From positions 45,692 to 58,630 of the forward strand of contig WELB01000347.1 of the NCBI GenBank assembly GCA_009602725.1: 12,939 nucleotides of DNA, written 5' to 3'. Under the pieces are notes generated by a model. The model saw only the letters and a list, made by a program, of their open reading frames with translations, made no database searches and had not been told where the DNA came from. Each line of letters opens with the position of its first letter. Positions within the stretch are counted from its first letter, which is position 1. The position numbers and the translations under genes were made by a program. This document shows, piece after piece, positions 1-7,223 of this stretch. This stretch comes from Spirogloea muscicola. Taxonomy: Eukaryota; Streptophyta; Zygnematophyceae; Spirogloeales; Spirogloeaceae.

Positions 1-120
1 GCCGCCAAGCGCAGGGCGGCCGCGCCCGGCCCGGCCGCCAAGCCCAGGGCGGCCGCGCCCAGCCTGGCCACCAAGCCGGCAGCTGGCAAAGCGACACGAC
101 CGGCTGCCTTTCTCAAGTAG
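1..120 (+). CDS. C-terminal end of an Ala/Pro/Lys-rich protein (partial)
   Basis: Frame 1 is open from the window edge to a TAG stop at 118-120, giving 39 residues. The sequence is built from an 11-residue repeat: AAKRRAAAPGP, then AAKPRAAAPSL, then a degenerate ATKPAAGKATRP. The two underlying 33-bp DNA units (1-33 and 34-66) differ at only three positions. Basic residues spaced in an Ala/Pro-rich chain are typical of disordered tails such as those of linker histone H1, HMG-like proteins or some plastid and ribosomal proteins. The gene body lies upstream of the window, so the family cannot be decided. No TGTAA polyadenylation motif was seen in the following 400 bases. Confidence 0.55.
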   Translation, partial: AAKRRAAAPGPAAKPRAAAPSLATKPAAGKATRPAAFLK

Positions 121-537
121 GACACCCTTGAACCTGCACATGCCTCTCCTCCCAACATCCTCGCTCCTGCACAATGCTGCTCCTGCTCGCCCTCCGCTCC
201 GGGCCTCCCAGGCGCCTCTGGTTGGAGGAGCTGACCTGCTCGGTCGCCTTGACATTTGGGATGAGGTGTGCTGGGCTGCTCCGGCGGGTAGTTGCTGCAG
301 AGAGCAGCTTTAGCGTCTATCCATGCGATCCTATGCTGCCACTGATGTGGTGCGCTCTACGTGTGCCTTGCAGGGCACACGGCAAGGGCAAGCCTGCAGC
401 CAAGGTGCGGGCATGGCGGTGACGGCCTCTGTTGAGGCCGGAGGCCTGTACCAAGATTCACCCGTCCCGTCTCACTCCGGCTTGCCTCCACTCGATCTTG
501 TACGTGCCATGTTGCTGCAAAAGTGGGGTCACTTAGG
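121..537. other. Unassigned sequence after the partial gene
   Basis: This stretch probably holds the 3' UTR of the gene ending at 120 and then spacer. Short ORFs exist on both strands, but their translations show no family resemblance and overlap each other. No RNA gene, TGTAA signal or transposon end was recognised. Confidence 0.4.
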
Positions 538-934
538 AGAAGCCAAGTTGACTCCTCTGTCATAGTGCACCAAGGGCTGACATCTCAGTCATGCATTCTG
601 ACGCATCTTTCTACATCAAGGTTGAGGTAGTCCACCACAGCACGAGTGCACACTGACGCTGACTATTGCACTTTCACTACTTGGTGCAGGTGATGTACAC
701 TTCTTAGGACCCTCTCTCTCATTATCGAAATGCTCAACCATGTTTTCAATGTCTGGACCATACTATCGATTTTATCGACCATACTATCAACATTCATCAA
801 CTTCATCATCGATCACATCCATCACATCTTCAATTTCTTCAACCATTCTATCAGTATGATCAATTCTACCATCGATTTCATCAACAATATTAAAAATATC
901 ATCGACTTCATCATCAATATCTTCAACCTCTTCC

Positions 935-1040
935 TCATATCTTCAACCACATTACAACCATGTTATCAATTTTAATCAACCATGTCTTCAATATCATCAA
1001 CCATGTCATCAATGTCACCAACCTTGTTATCAATTTCTAG
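935..1040. repeat. 21-bp-period ATC-rich minisatellite, unit 1
   Basis: On the minus strand the block reads as repeats of roughly GATGACATGGTTGATGATATT, with one 20-bp unit. The plus strand shows the complementary CATCAACCATG motif. A 14-bp perfect palindrome, ATGAGTTAACTCAT, follows at 1060-1073 near the end of the large unit. Confidence 0.6.
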
Positions 1041-1489
1041 AAGCTGAAGGGTTTTTCTCATGAGTTAACTCATAAGTTGACTCATAAGAAGCTGAGCTGA
1101 CTCGTATTCCAGTGTGCATCAAGGGGTGACATCTCAGTCATGCATTCTGACGCATCTTTCCACATCAAAGTTGAGGTAGTCCACCACAGCACGAGTGCAC
1201 ACTGACGCTAACTATTGCACTTCCACTACTTGGTGCAGGTGATGAACACTTTTTAGGACCCTCTCTCTCATTATTGAAATGCTCAACCATGTTTTCAATG
1301 TCTGGACCATACTATCGATTTTATCGAGCATACTATCAACATTCATCAACTTCATCATCCATCACATCCATCACATCTTCAATTTCTTCAACCATTCTAT
1401 CAGTATGATCAATCCTACCATCAACTCCATCAACAGTATTATCAATGTCATCGACTTCATCATCAATATCTCCGACCTCATTCCTAAGT

Positions 1490-1585
1490 TGTTCAACCAT
1501 ATGTCAACCATATCATCAATACTATCAGCCATGTCTTCAACATCATCAACCATATCATAAATATCATCGACCATGTTATCAACAT
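1490..1585. repeat. 21-bp-period ATC-rich minisatellite, unit 2
   Basis: This is the same position in the second 548-bp unit. The minus strand would encode seven-residue repeats of the type DMVDDVE/DMADSID, which reflects the 21-bp DNA period. There is no evidence that it is translated. Confidence 0.6.
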
Positions 1586-1805
1586 CAAGAAGCTGAGTTC
1601 TTCTCCTAAGTTGACTCATAAATTGACTCAAAAGAAGTTGAGCTGACTCGTATTCCAGTGTGCATCAAGGGCTGACATCTTAGTCATGCATTCTGACGCA
1701 TCATGTCACTTTACGAGTGAGGCAGTCCAGCATCATACAAGTGGACACTGACGCTGGCTGTTGCACTTTCACTACTGGGTGCAGGTGATGAGCACTTCGC
1801 GGGTC

Positions 1806-2639
1806 CATTTCATTCATCAAGAAAGTCTTTCAACCGTATAGCTCCATTTTTACTACGACTCCTACATTAAGGTATTCATTTTCCACATTTGGGTCCATGC
1901 ATGTGCTGTTGCAGATGTGTGTGCTTATGATTCTTGCTCGTACTTATGATGCCCAACGACTTGAGTTGGAATAGCATTTTGGGAAGCTTCCCATTTAAGA
2001 CCGTCATACATGTACACAGAAGGCATGGCGAATGTAAGTGCACATCAGGTGTGATGCACTTTCGCTCGTCCTAATGGAGCTGTTGACATAGTAATGCCTC
2101 AACCCCTGTCCCTGTGGATAAGCTCATTGTTCTTATTGAAATGCTTACCTTGTCAGATATTGTCTGCTCGCTTACTGCCCTAGTCAATGACAGAGGTGGC
2201 GAGTGACCTGAATGTCTAGATTGTTTGATGGCAAGTAATGAGGAATTATAAAGACCGAGACACTGTCGCACAGTCACACTTGATGTGTCTTAGATTGTCA
2301 TCATGTCTGCACCTCCCATGCACTCTGCTTGTGCCTCGCAAGGAGAAAATATCAGGACTATATCCGGCTAGCAAGTGGAGGCAGGTCAATATCTTGCTGA
2401 ACACTGGGTTCAGAGGTTCATGCATTGCCATGTCTTGTCGTCACGGAGCGAGTGAGTGAGAGAGCGAAGTCGCAATGCGCAGGCCTTGCCCCACCAAGTC
2501 GTGCTGGTGTAGCGAAATTCTCCCTGTGCCTCCTGGTCCAAGGCTGCGCCTCTGACTGTGCAGATGCTGTCGCTTGATTAGGTGTGCCCTCCCAACAAGC
2601 TTTGTTTGCTGCGTTTCCTGAGGGATGGGAACTCCACAG
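1806..2639. other. Gene-free spacer, nothing recognised
   Basis: Base composition is mixed. Only short ORFs without family resemblance are present on either strand. I see no TIR, LTR end, RNA gene or clear tandem repeat here. Confidence 0.4.
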
Positions 2640-2649
2640 CCAGAGTAGC

Positions 2650-2790
2650 TGTTTATCATAGGAAAAGCAGCCAAGGAGAAACAGCCCTTTCAATGAAAAG
2701 CAAAGCAATGGCTGTGAGAGGCCAGCCGAAAGATACGAACATGGTCTGAAAGGGCCAGAACGTGCAACATAGCCAAATTTACCATCCATG
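2650..2790 (-). repeat. Inverted copy of the 3470-3600 repeat
   Basis: Read on the minus strand, this segment carries CTGGCCCTTTCAGACC, then a ctttcGGCTGGCCTCTCACAGCC block, then GCTTTTCCT. The same order appears on the plus strand at about 3500-3580. Similarity extends over roughly 75-100 bp with substitutions and small indels. Confidence 0.5.
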
Positions 2791-3270
2791 ACTTGCGCCA
2801 ATGGACGCTCAGCAACTTATAGTCAGCAACTGCAGTCCGGAATGACTGGAGGCCGGAAAAATGTCGCCCTGGCGGAGCCTGAGGGCAGCAGCCAAGGTGC
2901 GGCCTGCCCGAAAGTGCACGGCAGTAGCCCAAGGAATGCTGCAGGGAGATGGCAAGGCTCGTCTGTGCACCCTGGTAAGCACTCAGACGGCATCCAAGCC
3001 CGGATGCAAGTTCTGTGTCAGCCTTCTGGATGCAGCAGTTACTGCATCTACGTGTCACTCTGCTGTCCCACTCTCCTCCAAGGGCTGGCCTTCCACAGCC
3101 CTCGCCCCCTTTTCCTCCCCTCAGCTCATCTGACTTCCTTCTGCTGAAACGGGAGTACTAACAGCGCCCTGTCTGCCTAGCCTGTGGCTCCCTTATGCAC
3201 TCCTGTATGCATCTGGCTGGCCTTTCACAGCCGCTATTGTAATATTAGCAGCCGCGTTCTCTTGGATGAG

Positions 3271-3282
3271 CCCCCCCCCCCC
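3271..3282 (+). repeat. Poly-C run (12 C)
   Basis: Twelve uninterrupted C residues. This is a likely slippage site, and its length may vary between reads or strains. Confidence 0.9.
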
Positions 3283-3469
3283 GGAGACTGCTTCTCCGAT
3301 TTGCAGCTGCTCAACACGGGGTTTTGAGTGTCCCGTGGCTACTTGATTCACTGCGTGGCCTTAGAGCTATCTCTGGCCCCTTCTGACTTTGTTCACACTT
3401 TTTCCTGGGCTGGCCAATCACAGCGAACGCCCTCTCCAGGAAGAGTCTCTCTTCCAGAGAAGACCGTGA

Positions 3470-3600
3470 TAAGCGCTTTGTATCTTGTTTCTCGCGCCAT
3501 CTGGCCCTTTCAGACCCCGTCCGGTCTTTCGGGCTGACTTCTCACAGCCACTGCTGTCAATCTGGAAGCGCTTTTCCTCCGGAAAAGCCAGCCAGAAAAT
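3470..3600 (+). repeat. Plus-strand copy of the 2650-2790 repeat
   Basis: It contains CTGGCCCTTTCAGACC at about 3501, the hairpin-like motif at 3531-3549 and GCGCTTTTCCT downstream, in the same order as the minus-strand copy. A more diverged direct copy starts at about 3372. Confidence 0.5.
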
Positions 3601-4133
3601 TTGGACAAGGTTAAAGGAGGGATCGTGTATTAGAAAGAAATGTAGGCCAAATGGCCAGGTACAAAGGCAAGCACATCTAAAAATCTACATAACCTACAGC
3701 AGATTGACCCGCTCAATAACCACGGGTCAAAACATAAAGGTCACTACTCGATGCATGAATACTAGATGCCAGGAACGGAGCCCTTCTGCCACCTACTAGA
3801 GCTCGCCCAGCTTTCTGGTGCAAGGCACTAGCCTGAGCACGCTGCAAACAGGCCGAAACTCGACGACGTTAAAGGGGCCGGAAGGCGCCAAAACCACACG
3901 GCTATGCAAGCAACTCCGGCTTAGCAACCCCGAGTCAGCAGCCGCAAGTCGGAGTAAGCCGCAGCTGTGGAAATGAGGCACCCCGACGGGACCTAGAAGC
4001 AGCAGCCATGGCACGGGCAGCCCGCAAGTGCACTCGTGAGCCTGGGACCGTCGGAAGAAAGATAAGTGGCTCTCCCAACTGGGGCAGGGGCTCTAAACAG
4101 TCAGCCCGATAGATTGACAGGATGTGGAAGGAT

Positions 4134-4151
4134 GGAAGGAAGGAAGGAAGG
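4134..4151 (+). repeat. (GGAA)n microsatellite
   Basis: Four GGAA units plus GG, preceded by the related GGAAGGAT. Confidence 0.85.
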
Positions 4152-4296
4152 TTGGAGGGATATGGATAGCCGCATGCGGAACACCTGGGGCGGTCAAGGG
4201 GACTGCTTTCCGGCTTGTGTCAGCGCTTTTCGGTCCTCCTCGCCTTGTGCAGTTCTTGTCGGGCTGGCTCTTCACATCCAGCGGCCCCTTAATCCT

Positions 4297-4847
4297 TGTA
4301 ATGAACCGGCCGTTTGATTAAGCCACACGGCCCTGTCGCTATTACATGACCGGCTATTTGGGACGAGTGGGCCCGCCAGCTGGCGAGCGGGCTTGGCGCG
4401 CGAGGGGCGCCCGGAGGTGGGCCCCGCCATTCGAAATACCCCTCGAGGATTCGCCGGTCCAAAGCGGAGGAGCTTGGGCCCGCCGCAAGGCGGGCCTTGG
4501 GGCGACCCGCTCACACCCCGAGAGGGGGGGTGCCACGGGGAAGCACAAGGACGGACCCCTGGGGGCAGAGGCTCAACGAATCACTTCGAAGCCCGTGAAG
4601 CCCAGGAGCAGCCTTGCCGCTGCTCGCCGCCGCAGCCGCCGCCGCACTCCGGTGCGGGGCCTGCTGCGCCGGCCTGCGCCCAGGAGGTGGAGTCGCCGCT
4701 GGACGGCGGCGCCACTGGGCCTTTCTTCCGCTGCGCGACGCGCTAGTATTTTCACGTGTAGTGGTGGGTTGACCTCTAAACCCCCTATGGCCGAACTGAA
4801 CAAGGACTGCTCACCCTGACTGCATGTGTAGGGCGAGGTTCTCTACA
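4297..4847 (+). mobile_element. Solo LTR (copy C) with 5-bp target duplication ATCCT
   Basis: The 551-bp element begins TGTAATGAACC and ends TCTCTACA (TG...CA ends). It is flanked on both sides by ATCCT (4292-4296 and 4848-4852), the 5-bp duplication typical of LTR retrotransposon integration. It is homologous along its length to the reverse-strand LTR at 6272-6826, including the GCC-rich centre and the CCGAACTGAACAAGGAC block near the 3' end. No primer binding site or internal region lies between the duplications, so this is a solo LTR left by LTR-LTR recombination. The promoter region is eroded: where copy B has TATAAT this copy has no TATA. Open frames across it are not genes. Confidence 0.88.
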
Positions 4848-4852
4848 ATCCT

Positions 4853-5052
4853 TGTGATGAGCTGGCTGGTGCTTGCCTTAGGAGAGCTGCCCCTCCCCCA
4901 CCTGGGAACCGGGCTTCGATTCTTGTCCGCCCACTTCAACAAGGACAGGACATCAGCAAAATCAATTCGAACATAATATTACATCCGACGGGTTGTCCAG
5001 GACCACAACGCAAAGGAGGGATGCGAGTCATTGTGGGCAACCCACACAAATA
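4853..5052. other. Spacer between two solo LTRs
   Basis: No gene was found. The minus strand has a purine-rich stretch (GGTGGGGGAGGGG, about 4893-4905), and the plus strand has a weak B-box-like GCTTCGATTCT near 4915. Neither is sufficient to call a polypurine tract or a tRNA-derived SINE. If the LTR at 5058 is removed, this stretch would be continuous with 6104-6271, so it may be decayed internal sequence of the reverse-strand retrotransposon. Confidence 0.35.
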
Positions 5053-5057
5053 GAGGC

Positions 5058-5691
5058 TGTAATGTCACCCCTGTTTGGGAGAACCAAATGGTACAGATAA
5101 GCGCCAGTCACGCGCGGCACGCACCAGTCCCCAGGACTCGTGTACCAATCGTCAGGCTCGCGCCACGCGAGCCCACACCTTGCGCGTCACGCGCCAGTCG
5201 TTTCCCCATTGTGCGGGTCCGCTCCTCCGGGGGCCGGACCTTGGCGCTACCCTCGTCACACCCTCGGGGGAGGGGTGGCAGGTGGAACGCTATAAGTAGT
5301 AGGCCGAGGCCAGACTCCTCAATCGGACCAGTGACGCCCAGAGAGAGGCATAGCCCTGCTTGCCTGCTGCCGCAGCCGCCGCCCCAGCCCTGCTGCTGCC
5401 GCCTGCTGCCCAGCCCGTTGCCACAGCTCGTCGCTGTGGACATCGCCGGCTCTCCGTAAGTGCCATGGTTGCGCCCCATCTGCGGACAGCAACTAAACCA
5501 GACCCTCGGTAGAGTCGCCGCCTTCTGGCGGCGCCTCAGGGTAAGACTTCCGCTGTGTTATGTGATGCACTTGAGTGCACCGTGTGCGCTGGCGTTCCAC
5601 TATGTAGGGGGGTAGTTCCTACACCCCCTAGGTCCGAACTCAATAAGACGTACTAACCCCTAACTGCGTGTATAGGGATCAGGACGTCACA
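5058..5691 (+). mobile_element. Solo LTR (copy A), TSD GAGGC, split by a TIR element
   Basis: It starts TGTAATGTCACC and ends GGACGTCACA, a 634-bp LTR with TG...CA ends. GAGGC precedes it (5053-5057). The matching GAGGC is found at 6104-6108, immediately after the 409-bp TIR element and an extra ACA, so the TIR element inserted into the final ACA of this LTR. A TATA box TATAAG lies at 5291-5296. The 3' end carries CCGAACTCAATAAG and CTAACTGCGTGTATAGGGATC, closely related to the ends of LTR copies B and C, and the middle has the same CTGCCGCAGCCGCCGCC tract. Length and U3 differ, so it is a related but distinct family. No internal region lies between the duplications. Confidence 0.82.
5291..5296 (+). 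promoter_or_regulatory. TATA box of LTR copy A
   Basis: TATAAG lies 233 bp inside the LTR, in the context GCTATAAGTAGTAGG. The expected transcription start is about 25-35 bp downstream. This is inferred from motif and position only. Confidence 0.6.
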
Positions 5692-6100
5692 GGGCCGGGT
5701 CTCACCGGGGCGGTCGGCCGCGCCGAGGGGTACGTGTTGCGCGTTGCATGGAATGACCGGCGCCAGTGTAACGCGCGCCCGGTCGCGGTCGCACGCCACG
5801 GAGGCACCACATCGGACGCTGACCAGGACGCCTTTTGGGCGCGTTGAAGGAAGAAACGCGCGCGTTTGCCACGCTGGCGGCCGGAATCCAGACCACCTCC
5901 CGAGGTGGTCTGGATTTCGACCACCCCCCCCATCCCGGCCCGGCCCCGAAAAGGGACAGCTGGCACCAACCCCCTCCAAATACATGAAAATTCTAATACG
6001 CATCCGCACGTGCAGGCGGCCTCGGCCTCCGTGGCAGCGACACCCCCTTGACCCGGCGGTCAAAATGATTGCGGCCGACCGACCCGGTGTAACCCGGCCC
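5692..6100. mobile_element. 409-bp non-autonomous TIR transposon (MITE-like, possibly PIF/Harbinger)
   Basis: The ends are inverted repeats of 30 bp, 5692-5721 and 6071-6100, matching at 27 of 30 positions and starting GGGCCGGGT. A 3-bp direct duplication ACA flanks them (5689-5691 and 6101-6103). A 3-bp duplication with GGGCC-type ends is compatible with PIF/Harbinger, although those usually target TWA; CACTA elements also make 3-bp duplications, but their ends differ. No transposase is present, so it must move in trans. The centre has a 15-bp perfect inverted repeat (5885-5916), and the two halves share further diverged inverted similarity such as GCCACGGAGGC. Frames across it look alike on both strands because of this symmetry and are not genes. 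Confidence 0.75.
5885..5916. repeat. Perfect 15-bp inverted repeat, 2-nt loop
   Basis: AATCCAGACCACCTC, then CC, then its exact reverse complement. It sits near the middle of the 409-bp TIR element and would form a very stable cruciform or RNA hairpin. Confidence 0.9.
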
Positions 6101-6108
6101 ACAGAGGC

Positions 6109-6255
6109 CCCCCCGGCCTCCAAAGCTTGCAATAAAGCAGAACTGGAGCGCACAATCGGTATGTTTGTTGGCGGGCAAGCAATGTCAGCAAGATCAAACG
6201 GCTCAAGTGCTTCTGGCTGAACGAGATGGCTCCCAGAGGCAAGGGTCAGGGTCAG
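6109..6255 (-). mobile_element. Remnant of retrotransposon internal (leader/gag) region
   Basis: This is the sequence directly downstream of the primer binding site of LTR copy B, read on the minus strand. One minus-strand frame stays open across it (including PEALEPFDLADIACPP) but has no recognisable Gag motif. It is cut at 6104-6108 by the insertion of LTR copy A. About 150 bp of leader is all that can be assigned with any confidence. Confidence 0.45.
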
Positions 6256-6270
6256 TCCTCTGATACCAAA
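6256..6270 (-). other. Primer binding site (initiator tRNA-Met type)
   Basis: On the minus strand, TTTGGTATCAGAGGAC follows the LTR end ...TTCCACA after two bases. TGGTATCAGAG is the classic plant-type site complementary to the 3' end of initiator tRNA-Met, used to prime reverse transcription. It fixes the orientation of copy B and marks it as a 5' LTR. Confidence 0.8.
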
Positions 6271-6271
6271 T

Positions 6272-6826
6272 TGTGGAACCTCGCCTTAAACACGCAGTTA
6301 GCGAGAGCAGTCCTTATTGAGTTCGAATGTAGTGGGTTTAGGAGCCAACCCACTGCACAGGTAAAGCAGGCAAAGCACTAGCGCATAGGCGCAGCGGGAG
6401 GTAGGCCCTGTGGCGTCGCCGTCCGGCGGCGACTCCACCTCCTGGGCGCAGGCCGGCACAGCAGGCCCCGCAGCAGAGTGCGGCGGCGGCTGCGGCGGCG
6501 AGCAGCGGCAAGGCTGGCCCTGAGCTTTACCGGCTTCGAACTGATTATAGAGCCTCAGTCCCCAAGGCTCCTTGTGCTTCCCCGTGCCACCGCCACTCCA
6601 GGGGTGTGAGCGGGTTGCCCCATGGCCCGCAATGCGGCAGGCCAAAGATCCTCCCTTGAACGGGTGGATCCTGGCTAGGGGCATTGTAGGACGAGCGGGG
6701 CCCGCACCCGCGCGGGCCACTTGCCCGGCCAGCCAGCCCGCCAGCTGGCGGGTCACCTGGCCCAAATAGTCGGTTATGTAATGCCAACAGAGCCATGTGG
6801 CTTAACCAGACGGCTGGTTCATTACA
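6272..6826 (-). mobile_element. 5' LTR (copy B) of a reverse-strand LTR retrotransposon
   Basis: On the minus strand it begins TGTAATGAACCAGCC (at 6826) and ends GAGGTTCCACA (at 6272), 555 bp. It is the inverted homologue of copy C: the CCCGCCAGCTGGCG, CGGGGAAGCACAAGG, GCC-rich and CGAACTCAATAAGGACTGCTC blocks occur in the same order. A primer binding site follows directly, so unlike A and C this is not a solo LTR but the start of an element. Its outer flank is CCGCT and no matching duplication or 3' LTR was found in the window. It contains a TATAAT at 6544-6549 (minus). The internal region survives only as a short remnant. Confidence 0.82.
6544..6549 (-). promoter_or_regulatory. TATA box of LTR copy B
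   Basis: TATAAT in the minus-strand context GGCTCTATAATCAG, about 277 bp into the LTR. The aligned position in copy C has lost it. Confidence 0.5.
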
Positions 6827-6840
6827 CCGCTGATGATGCA

Positions 6841-7223
6841 AGGATCACCATGATGGGCTGGCTTGACATTTTCTGTTGAAGATAAAGTGCATTGCCAGAC
6901 GTTGGTTCGGGAGGCGGCTCAGCGGAAGCACGGAACCGCCTCACGGTGCGGGTCATCCTTGCGCAGTGAGCCAGCAACGACCAACGCCAGTTTGACTGCC
7001 TGATCCCTTGACCACTTGCTGCGTTCGCTTCTTTTGAGGTGTGGCTTAAGCCTGCAGCCTTTGTATGGTAAACTTAGGTCAGTCGTGTGGCCAGCATTGA
7101 TCGTGCGCATCACTCTTGGTCACGTTGCGGCTGTCTGCCTGCTGCTTTGAAGGTGTAAGGCTACGCGCTGCCTTGCTTGCTCGCTCGCCGCTGCAGCAGT
7201 CTTGCGATACCCTGTATTGCGGT
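6841..7223. other. Spacer upstream of the SET-domain gene
   Basis: No gene, repeat or transposon end was recognised. It probably contains the promoter of the downstream gene, but no clear TATA box was identified. Confidence 0.35.

Larger units (their letters stand above)
538..1805. repeat. Tandem repeat of ~548-bp units (2 full copies plus 1 partial)
   Basis: Unit 1 is 538-1086, unit 2 is 1087-1632 and a truncated unit 3 is 1633 to about 1805. Each starts with AGAAG, followed by a well conserved leader of about 170 bp with landmarks such as CATGCATTCTGACGCATC and GGTGCAGGTGATG. Units 1 and 2 continue into an AT-rich, ATC/CAT-rich block; unit 3 loses similarity just after the leader. Unit 1 to 2 spacing is 549 bp and unit 2 to 3 spacing is 546 bp. 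The leaders differ by scattered substitutions, so the duplication is not brand new. Short ORFs inside the ATC-rich blocks start the same way (MLNHVFNVW) but look like readings of low-complexity DNA, so I do not call them genes. Confidence 0.85.
2640..4280. repeat. Non-coding region with dispersed hairpin-like 19-bp motif
   Basis: Six copies of a motif near GGGCTGGCCTTTCACAGCC lie at 2710-2728 (minus), 3082-3100, 3214-3232, 3407-3425, 3531-3549 and 4261-4279 (a weaker copy ending CACATCC). The ends GGCTG and CAGCC are complementary, so most copies could form a 5-bp stem. Three copies (2710 minus, 3407 and 3531) also share an upstream TCTGGCCC(C/T)TT(T)C(A/T)GAC box 30-50 bp away, so the repeated unit is longer than the hairpin. 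No gene was recognised in this stretch. It also holds a run of 12 C (3271-3282) and a short (GGAA)n run (4134-4151). Confidence 0.55.

Noticed and set aside
730-1560. Two similar short ORFs beginning MLNHVFNVW in the 548-bp repeats
   Set aside because: They are translations of low-complexity ATC-rich DNA duplicated with the repeat. The tails diverge by frame and there is no domain, intron signal or codon-bias support.
2418-3147. Overlapping 119-127-aa frames on both strands
   Set aside because: No family resemblance, and they coincide with the dispersed repeat motif; similar peptide strings (SGPFRP) on opposite strands reflect inverted DNA repeats.
4346-4819. 157-aa open frame and overlapping frames in LTR copy C
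   Set aside because: They lie entirely within a solo LTR. Similar frames appear in copy B only because the DNA is homologous and GC-rich.
4893-4905. Polypurine tract (minus strand GGTGGGGGAGGGG) marking a 3' LTR
   Set aside because: No TG-starting LTR follows it on the minus strand; the next LTR is on the opposite strand with its own target duplication.
4860-4930. tRNA gene or tRNA-derived SINE suggested by a B-box-like GCTTCGATTCT
   Set aside because: The flanking bases do not form a T-arm or acceptor stem and no convincing A box was found at the right distance.
5653-6220. Long open frames on both strands (166 and 158 aa) with the same NPDHL.RWSGFRPP string
   Set aside because: The shared string is the central inverted repeat of the TIR element read from either strand. 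The frames cross transposon boundaries.
4297-6826. Copies C and B as the long terminal inverted repeats of one large DNA transposon
   Set aside because: Copy C has its own 5-bp duplication on both sides, and copy B is followed by a retroviral-type primer binding site. Both therefore behave as LTRs that happen to be in opposite orientation.
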